The position numbers and the translations under genes were made by a program. 26,227 bases of DNA from Mnemiopsis leidyi (Eukaryota; Ctenophora; Tentaculata; Lobata; Bolinopsidae). This document shows, piece after piece, positions 9,418 through 16,852 of the stretch. The notes beneath the pieces are model-generated. The model had not been told where the DNA came from and ran no database searches. It saw nothing but the letters and a program-made list of their open reading frames with translations. How positions within the stretch are numbered: position 1 is the stretch's first letter; each line of letters begins with the position of its first letter. The stretch is from the NCBI GenBank assembly GCA_000226015.1, contig JH153544.1:196482-222708 (forward strand), written 5' to 3'.

Positions 9418-12400
9418 TTATCGCTTGTTTGTCTCGCTTTTATGGACAGTCCTATCCCTAGTCTGTGCAATTCTTCTCTTACCCGCTCCCTTGTCTCTAC
9501 GTAAACTTCTAAGTCTCTCCCACCATATCCTCCTTATGTCGTTCTTCATGAAGATGAAGAAGATAAAAAAGAAGAATCCTTGAAGTGATGATGTCAGAGC
9601 AAACAAGTAGCTCAAAACGACTGAGTCTATGAAGAAACCGAGAATTCCGAAACCCCAGGATAGTCCGAAAAGAACCGATAAAGAACACACTGCTTTAGCC
9701 TGAAATAAAATTTTAATTAGATCCAGTTACTTACTACAGCTGATTAGACTGGTGATTAGCCTCTCTTACATTAAGTGTACTCCTAGTACATACCAGTCGC
9801 TAATGGGGGTGGAAAATAGACGTATGAAATTTGAATTACTTTATTTAGGCAAGTGTGTGACGCTGAACATAAACCTACTCGCTTTAAGAGTCCCGAGAGA
9901 ACAAGCACTTTGCTATCCCTTCTCTGATTCTCTTTTTTAGCAGATTTGATGCTCACGTTCTTTGATTCCGGTCTCTAAAGAGATCGAATTAAGTGAACGT
10001 AGAAATGATGCCATGTTTCTGGCTTAATAAAAAACAAATTCCTCTTTGTTTCACGGGAGATTTCAGCTTCATATCTATTTCGATTCTACTTACTGTTACC
10101 AGGAACTTACCATGGAGATGGAATAAAGAACCAGAGCGAGAACTAGTTCATTGAACAGAACAGTCGCCACTACCACGGGGATGTAGAATATAAGTGTGCC
10201 TCGCTTCGTCAACCAACAACTGAGAAAGTCATGTGACCGGTAAGTACTAAGTTTAAAACTTTCTACAATTTTATTTTATTTTTCATCGATTGTTTTCCAT
10301 TTCATTCACTATAAAAAGTGTGCACTCCAAAAATCACAATATTAAGCTTACAAAACTGCAGTATCGTAGAAGTTCTCTCTAGTTAGAAAAGTTCCAGTTA
10401 TGATAGCTGCCGCAAGTAAAGGGTTCACCACAGCCGTGAAACGTAGAAAGTTCCCTGTAATTCGACTGTCGTAAACTTTTACTGTTGCTTCGTACAGAGC
10501 GTATCCTTCAACCGTCATCCACAACATACTGAGGAAATATAATAGTAATACATCCACAACATACTGAGGAAATATAATAGTAATACATCCACAACATACT
10601 GAGGAAATATAATAGTAATACATCCACAACATACTGAGGAAATATAATAGTAATACATCCACAACGTACTGAGGGAAATATAATAGTAATACATCCACAA
10701 CGTACTGAGGAAATATAATAGTAATACATCCACAACATACTGAGGAAATATAATAGTAATACATCCACAACCCAAAACATACTGAGGAAATACTATTTGT
10801 GGGGAAAGTTTAACGTTGCTAACTGCTAAGGGTAGATTTGGTGTCTGAAGTTGGAAGCACACACACTCACAGTACAGAAAACACTCGGACTTTTTATCTT
10901 CTAATATTTTTAGCATCCTGATCTTTCTGACGTGGCATATCTAGTTTCAGATCAATTATTTTCCCTGGCACTCAATATCCGCAAGCTAAGTCAGTATGAA
11001 CCTGGATAGAGCGAAGAATAGCATGATTACAGCTACTGCAGTGCACACAACCCTGTTCGACGTTTTGTCGTGTCCTCCCAGGAAAGTTAGGTTTAGGAGG
11101 ATCAGATTCACACACAACCACACGTGTACTCGCTGTGAGAGCAGCTGACGTATCCTCCTGAGATGTAGAGATATTGTTGTGACCAAGAACAGGATTCGTG
11201 TATCACAGGATTTCACATCCGGCATCTTACTCTTTTATACTACCCTGAACAGTGAACTACCCTGAACGTTGAAAATCTTGAACTGTGAACAGTCGTTTTG
11301 CTTTTCAAGTTGGATTACACTTCAATAATTAGCATCTACACGAAGCACACAATGAAATGAGAAATTTGACAGTCTGTAAGGGCAAGGTTAACCTTGAAAT
11401 TATTAGCATTTCTTAGCAGGTTAACCTGGTTGAAAGAAGAACGAAGAGAGATAAGCCAAGGAAAAACACCGACACAGTCAGGGATCCTACTGTCAAAATC
11501 TCCAATGCCTCGTCGTCCGCTCCCGCTGAGCTCTGTAAGATTTCGTTTTTGAGAGTTCTGTCCGATACATTAATATGAGCGATTCTCGTCTGATCTGATA
11601 TATATTAGAGGGGGTGGGGGGCACTCAAAATAAAACTCAAGAAGGACCGTAAAGTTCCCAAAATAGATATAATAGAGTTTTTCAGAGTTTTAATTAGATT
11701 TTCCCAAATTGATCAAAAAATCATATGAAAATCACATAGTGCCATGCGTTAAATTTTAAAATATTTCTGTATAATGCAACTGAAAAAGCCCAAAATAAGT
11801 AAAAATTCTATATCTAAAAGACCCAATATTGCCAAAAAATTCCCAAACTTGATATCGAGTTTTTAAAGTATAATTAACCTTACCCAAATTGATCAAAAAA
11901 CCACTTAAAACAACCACCCTAAAATTCCCAAAATAGATAGAGATTTTTTGAGTTGGCTCCCCCCACCCCTCCCACGCCATGAGACATGGCCTGCAATTCT
12001 CAACAGCAACTTTATAATTATTTTCGCAATAATTTTTGGACCGTCGCCAAGTATGGTTAGATAAGTGATCTCTAATCCCTTTAAACCCCACGTAGATGCC
12101 GACATACCAGAAGAATGGAGAAGCTGGTGAGATGAGTGCTGTAACATACGACTTTATCGTGACGCTGTGACGTCATCAACCCAGCAGACGACCAGCTCTG
12201 GTTCCGATCGTCCCAGTACACGCACTTTGCTCTGGAGTGCTGCAGATACAGGTTCACAATGTTCAACTTAAAGTCATGATACGTTTACCTTTAATAGTAC
12301 TTATAGCTTTATCAAATTGGATAAGTAATAATTCCTGATATATACAAGCAATAGGTCGTTGCGGCGAGAATTCGGTCATGTCATCAGCAATGACAGAGTA

Positions 12401-15400
12401 ATTTACCCGGGTTAGGTGCTTCTTTAGGTCAAAGACTAACTCTACCGCTCCCTTAACGTCCTTTACATTTTGTTCTCTACATTTTGTTCTCTCAACTACT
12501 TCTTGATACAGTCTCTGTCTACCTGGATTTTTGGATAAGCCTAATAATATAATAAGGTTAAATGGCCTTTACGTCATTTCATGATCCATAATTTTTGCAT
12601 GGCCCTCAAAACTGTTGACATATCTCTATAGAGCTTCATAAAATACACTGTTCCGATAGAATTCTTTAATTTAAGAATTGCAAATTACGTAATATTCATG
12701 TTTAACCGTTTTGGTCGTCATCAACTTCCATTCCTTTGAACTGTAATCTATCTTTTGCATACTTGATAATCTCGACTGTACGAACAGATGAGGGATGGTA
12801 CTCGAGCTCGTCAGAAAATCTGATCTCCGTCCCTAAAGTTGAGGAGTTAGATTTGTATGAAGAGAATAAATTATAGTCGGTTATCAATGATAAATTTGTA
12901 ATCAATCAATAATTCTGTTTGGTTTTGAAGTGTACGTGTGAGATTTTAGGGCAGGTTTCGACGTCAACACGGAACGATGTAAATCAAGTCTTGAATTTAG
13001 CTTACAATTGAAGTTAAAATCAGGGATAATCGTTTTACCGTTAACTCTAAAACTGTTCGGTTGATATTTCAACTTGACGGTCCTATAAACGGCTACTTCG
13101 AATAACGGACTATGAAACCGGAACTGCCGATCTGCCAAAACTAGATTCTCCACAACTCTTTCCAGAGCAGTGAGAAGCTGGTTACTGCTGGATTTTGTCT
13201 GGTTGGTTCCGGTAGTGGTACTTCTAGTTCTGTAAAAGTCAGACGTGACCACTATGTCCAGGCAGTTTAACCAAGTTCTGACGTCCTGTTGGGTTGAGAA
13301 AGTTTATAGTTTCTGCTGGGGTGAGAGGTACGGAGTAGCCTATAATAACATAATCAACATCAGTGCTATGATATATCTGTATGTGCTCATGCGCGATCAT
13401 TTGCAGTTTTGTTAATTCAGTACGTTTTTGTTATTATTGAACAAATCTGGGCATAAATTACCTTTTCGACTGTTATCTTATCTGAAAGGCGGTAAAGAAG
13501 ATCAGCAAGTTTAGTTACAGTACTTTCTGTTAGGTTTTCTGGTAGAGTATCTCTCAACAATCCCAAACTTTGTGTTATCTGACTGGCACTGACCTTTCCT
13601 CCTAGCTGCTGTTTCAGAACAGTTTAGAGAATTCAGAAATTATATTAGAATAATACATATTTTGTACGGTTTATTAAGGCAGTTAGTGAGAGTGCCAGTT
13701 AGATGCATGACAAATTTAACTACTTAGTAATGGGACTAAGTTTTTGTTAGCTTTGGATCATTATTTATAAACCTCGATAAAGTTTATAGTATTTCAAATA
13801 AAAACGCTTGAACGCAGCCACACTTTATATCACACACTCAACACTATAATCGTACTCTACCACTATAATCAGTGTACCTCCATCTGAAGGTAGATAGTAT
13901 CCAGATACTCCTCCGCTCCGACCGTGCCAGGTGACAAACACGTGATCTCCTTCCCTACAGTCTCCCACACTCCCCCTTCTCCACATCGTCTCCGGATGTA
14001 CGGGTCCGGATCTGTAGTGAGGCAGTAGTGGGACTGGTACTGTGTCTCGTAGGTGTCTTGCCACGTGATCTTACCTAGATTGTCGTCCTTACAGATACCT
14101 GTAGGAGTTGGAACATTTTATTTATTTATCGTCTTACGGAATTTTCATTTTTAAGATATCTAAAAAGTCCACTACTGGTCCGCGGTCAGAGTCCTGTATT
14201 GTTTTCTGCTATTTTTAGCTCATTGCAAAGCAAAAGCTGCGGCCAAAAAAGCAAAGTTCCGTAATTCCTCTAAACATTTTTATAGAGCAATGAAAAATCC
14301 ACAAGATAAGTTTAGTGTCGCTAAAAAGAATATTCAATCTCACCTAATTCAGTGTAGGAATACACGCCGGTTTCCTTAAAGTGACACAATGGTTTGTTCA
14401 TCTCTGGTCGGACAGCTACTGAGTGGGTTTGCCAAGCCTTCTCATCGTCAGACCATATCAGACACTTCTGACTCATTGTTTTCTAGGAAAAAGTAAAACT
14501 GAATTTTTGGTCGATGTTGTTTCACAAAGCAGCTCAATGATTGCAATCTGTTAGTTTCAGGTTCTTGAATCCCAATGAAAAGTTCCATTGGAAACCTGAT
14601 ACAATTTATTTTTTCTATCTATGACAAAGGTTCTATCTATGACAAAGGTTATCTATTTAATCTTCACAGCTAGTAATAATAATAAGTAAGTGGTTCTATT
14701 CAATACATACTTCTCGTTGTTGCCCCACAAAAAGTTTCACGTCAGCTCCCTGAGTAGGAGTATCTGGATGATCGTGGAAAGTAACCGAAATAACCGGTTT
14801 TTCAGAATCTCCATCCGACTCAAACATCCTCTTGTTCGTCATGTATACCAGTCTAATAACTTCCCATCTTTGTGAGTGATCTGTTCCTATCGTCACGTTT
14901 AGATCTAAATTGTACGGATTAGTCACAGTTCAGACTAATTTTATCTTTTGTTATAGAATTTCATCTCTCTATGATTATATTATCTCTATGATTATATATT
15001 ATTCATAATCTCACGACTTAATCTTATGGCCGGTAAACAATGGTTTTCATATTTGTGTTTTTGTGTTTTAACGATTTTTATATCGTACGACTATGAGGAC
15101 TATCGTAATAAATCTGGTTTTGAATATTTACTTCTAAAGGTGAACACTAAACAAACAATTGTCATATGCCCATTGCTAGACGATCATGACACGTACACGA
15201 CAAAACATAGCCGATAAATCACGTGACATCACGTACATTTCAGGTTGAATGTAGTTGCTGATTGACTTCCTATTTTGACCAGGTACATTGTCAGGTTGCT
15301 GTTTGACAGTATCAAATCTTCGTGTTGGTCAGGCGGGTCGATGTTGTAGAGGGCTTCTATAGTCTTGTTCCACAGCCTGAAATTTGAAATTTGTACCGTT

Positions 15401-16403
15401 TATTCCGGTTTTTTCTGCGTACGTCTGGTTGCTTCTTACGGTCCGGTTGCTTCATAAACGTTATCAAGAGTCTAATATGTCGGAATGAAGGTTAAAATAG
15501 ATAGAAAATCATTTCACATGCACATCTCTGTCTTACTTGCACAATTTTCATATCGCACAAAAACTGAACACTTTTACTTACTCAAGAATTTGTCCATCTT
15601 CTACAAGTCCTTGCCGAAACTCAGTAAAGTCCGAACAAAGAACCGAATTTAGATGATGACTGAAAATCTCTAAGTCGTGTGCTGTTTCTAACGAGTCCAC
15701 AATCCGAAGAAGAATCTCAAGGAGATAACTGAGCTCCTCTGACTTTAGATCACAGCTGGTTGGAGTTCTTTCTAGACGTCTTATCGTCTTCTTGGGTTCA
15801 CTCTGGAAGAGTTTTTTGAACTTCTTGTTGCAATGGCCATGGATTATTAGGTCATAGGGGAGCTTTAAAATGTAATATTTAACGATAGAATTAACAGTAT
15901 TACCCCGAGGTTCCATGCCATGGTTCGAATCTATTAAAATTAAAAGAATACATTTATAAAGTAACGCTGACACAGTAAATCTGCGGTTGGTCTTTATTAG
16001 TTTTCTTAAAGATATTTGGGTTAGATTCAAAATGTTATTCGTCCCTATTGCCATATTATATAAGTAGATATATAAAAGATATATGGTAGATATTCAAGGT
16101 GACGGTGTTGATTAGAAAATACCTCTGTCCAGGAGGACCCTGGATCAAACCTGGAAGAATATCGCCAGTCTGCCGAGAGCTCTCCCTCTCTCTTCCCGCC
16201 CCTCTACACGGATCATGCTCGGTAACCCACTCCTTCCCGTCACAATGTCGCCTGATGTACGAGTCTTGATCTTTGTCTGTCTGACACGGTAAACTTGTCA
16301 CGTGACCCGTCTGTGTTCTAGGCCAGGTCAGGTTGCCATAGTGATCGTCTAAACATTGACTGGCACTTTGGTCGAACAGCCAAACCAGGAACAGGATATT
16401 CAT
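9418..16403 (-). CDS. Adhesion GPCR with tandem HRM-GAIN-GPS modules (16 exons)
   Basis: Exons in coding order: 16403-16123, 15800-15582, 15376-15237, 14904-14711, 14482-14344, 14098-13878, 13608-13462, 13285-13039, 12832-12707, 12522-12407, 12239-12108, 11532-11426, 11157-11002, 10528-10352, 10219-10111, 9699-9418 (2793 nt, 930 aa; all junction phases agree). Order of parts: signal peptide (MNILFLVWLFDQSAS); HRM1 at 17-66 (four Cys, YIRRHC); GAIN1 at about 95-278; degenerate GPS1 at 285-325; HRM2 at 327-378 (same CxDDxxGxxTW and YIRRxC pattern); GAIN2 at about 399-610; intact GPS2 at 616-654 (KCVYWDD...CYSTHLTSFSILL, cleavage expected at L647/T648); then 7TM. TM1 is SLTVSVFFLGLSLFVL; TM3 is SSMLWMTVEGYALYEA with its Cys in VVCTAV; extracellular loop 2 has CWLTK; TM6 has FGLSWGFGILGFF; TM7 has SLQGFFFFIFF. 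The tail is short and basic. In this family the ligand is bound outside the cell, and the tethered peptide after HL/T activates the receptor. The ligand here is unknown. Exons around the ICL3 junction and the GTT-type donors are the least certain points. Confidence 0.88.
10516..10792 (-). repeat. 35-bp minisatellite carrying copies of a 3' splice site
   Basis: Seven near-identical 35-bp copies start at 10516, 10551, 10586, 10621, 10656 (36 bp, one extra G), 10692 and 10727, with a divergent eighth from 10762. On the minus strand each unit reads TATTATATTTCCTCAG, then TATGTTGTGGATG, which is the acceptor and the first 13 nt of the TM3 exon (10528-10352). The copy touching the exon is the presumed working site. 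All three minus-strand frames are open through the array. It lies in the 473-bp intron between exons 13 and 14 of the GPCR. Confidence 0.95.
11609..11970. mobile_element. MITE-like element in a GPCR intron
   Basis: The segment is bounded by imperfect terminal inverted repeats. The left end at 11609-11630 reads AGGGGGTGGGGGGC then ACTCAAAA. The right end at 11944-11970 has the complement AGGGGTGGGGGGAGCC then AACTCAAAA. Inside are repeated blocks: TTCCCAAA(A/C)T(A/T)GATA at about 11655, 11839 and 11924, and CCCAAATTGATCAAAAAA at 11703 and 11883. The size of about 360 bp and lack of coding capacity fit a non-autonomous DNA element in the intron between GPS2 and TM1. I could not find a clear target-site duplication. 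Confidence 0.5.
12108..12239 (-). other. GPCR exon 11: intact GPS2 cleavage motif
   Basis: Encodes residues 611-654 with KCVYWDDRNQSW, then VVCYSTHLTSFSILL. The HLT tripeptide (646-648) is the canonical autoproteolysis site, and the following TSFSILL strand would be the tethered agonist. Donor GTATGT and acceptor CTGTATCTGCAG. Only two of the usual four GPS cysteines are present (616 and 642). Confidence 0.85.
12464..12491 (-). repeat. 14-nt tandem duplication inside GPCR exon 10
   Basis: TACATTTTGTTCTC occurs twice back to back (12464-12477 and 12478-12491) inside coding sequence of GAIN2. The length is not a multiple of three, so the two copies are read in different frames (ERTKCR and EQNVK). 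With one copy only, the frame would run into TGA just upstream, so the present gene model depends on both copies. Confidence 0.85.
14344..14482 (-). other. GPCR exon 5: degenerate GPS1
   Basis: Encodes residues 279-325. The GPS outline is present: KCLIWSDD with Cys285 and Trp288, Trp295, then PLC with Cys311. After that Cys the canonical CxxHLT is replaced by CHFKETGVYSY, so the His-Leu/Thr cleavage triad is gone. Flanked by GAIN1 (exons 2-4) and HRM2 (exon 6). The position six residues before the first GPS Cys carries a phase-0 intron, the same place and phase as in GPS2. Confidence 0.75.
14613..14648. repeat. 18-bp tandem duplication in GPCR intron 4
   Basis: TTCTATCTATGACAAAGG occurs twice in direct succession (14613-14630 and 14631-14648). 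Intronic, with no evident function. Confidence 0.85.
14966..14997. repeat. 17-bp period direct repeat in GPCR intron 3
   Basis: TCTCTATGATTATAT occurs at 14966-14980 and 14983-14997, upstream (on the coding strand) of the acceptor of exon 4. Confidence 0.75.
16123..16403 (-). other. GPCR exon 1: signal peptide and HRM1
   Basis: The start ATG (16403-16401) opens a 15-residue hydrophobic signal peptide, then a hormone-receptor-type (HRM) domain with Cys at residues 17, 40, 54 and 66 and Trp at 27 and 59. The exon continues for about 27 polar residues to donor GTATTT. An in-frame ATG further upstream (16553) would give a long non-signal leader and was not preferred. Confidence 0.8.
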
Positions 16404-16852
16404 TGATAGATTTTGGAGGTGATATTTCCAGCTGTCCGGTAGTAGGAAAAGGGTGCTACTGGGCGTGAATTTTTGTTCAGGAATTAACACCTTTGGTAAT
16501 AAAGTTGGTAAAATATTTATGATACACTTACAGGCGATAAGATACAATGTCACGATATCGAGGAAACGAATTAGGAATTGAGCTGGATCTTCCTGTCTAT
16601 ATCCACTGTAGGAATAATATTCAGTTTCTATTTAAGTATTTGTATGAAATCATAGACATCCATTGTCAACTATCCAATTCATGTGCACTGTATTTCCTTG
16701 AATTCTCCGGATATATGAATCCGAGTGTTGCGCACCAAATATCAGACTGGTAAAAAGCTAATAATTGTGGAACGATTAAATCATTGCAGTTTCAGCAAAC
16801 TTTTGGATACATGATTTTCAAATTGAGGAGAAATTTTGTTGATCTACTTACC
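16404..16852 (-). other. Predicted 5'UTR exons of the adhesion GPCR
   Basis: On the minus strand an acceptor TACCGGACAG lies just before 16431, giving a 5'UTR piece 16431-16404 joined to the first coding exon. Upstream, TTATTCCTACAG before 16605 and a perfect donor GTAAGT after 16532 bound a 74-nt candidate non-coding exon (16605-16532). A further GTAAGT donor after 16852 (AAG/GTAAGT) could end the first exon. All three frames of the 74-nt exon lack an ATG, as expected for a leader. Confidence 0.4.

Noticed and set aside
9752..9940. Plus-strand open frame in the TM5-TM6 intron region
   Set aside because: Antisense to the GPCR intron, no ATG context and no family features.
10348..10916. Three long overlapping minus-strand open frames rich in Tyr, Ile and Cys
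   Set aside because: They are the 35-bp tandem array read in three frames. Only the first part of one frame (10528-10352) is exon; the rest is intron.
11756..12091. 111-codon minus-strand open frame
   Set aside because: It lies in the intron between GPS2 and TM1 and overlaps the MITE-like element; it has no domain features, and the spliced frame skips it.
12280..12406. Extension of GPCR exon 10 to a GTAAAC donor near 12292
   Set aside because: The longer exon would end in phase 1, which does not join to the GPS2 exon in frame. The GTAAAT donor after 12407 gives phase 0 and a GAIN-like strand leading straight into the GPS.
12902..13038. Continuation of the GAIN2 exon frame past 13039
   Set aside because: Open by chance; a GTAAAA donor at 13038 joins in phase 1 to the next exon and restores the GAIN strand order.
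15916..15935. GGTTCGAATC resembling a tRNA B box
   Set aside because: No A box or acceptor stem can be placed around it, and it lies inside a GPCR intron.
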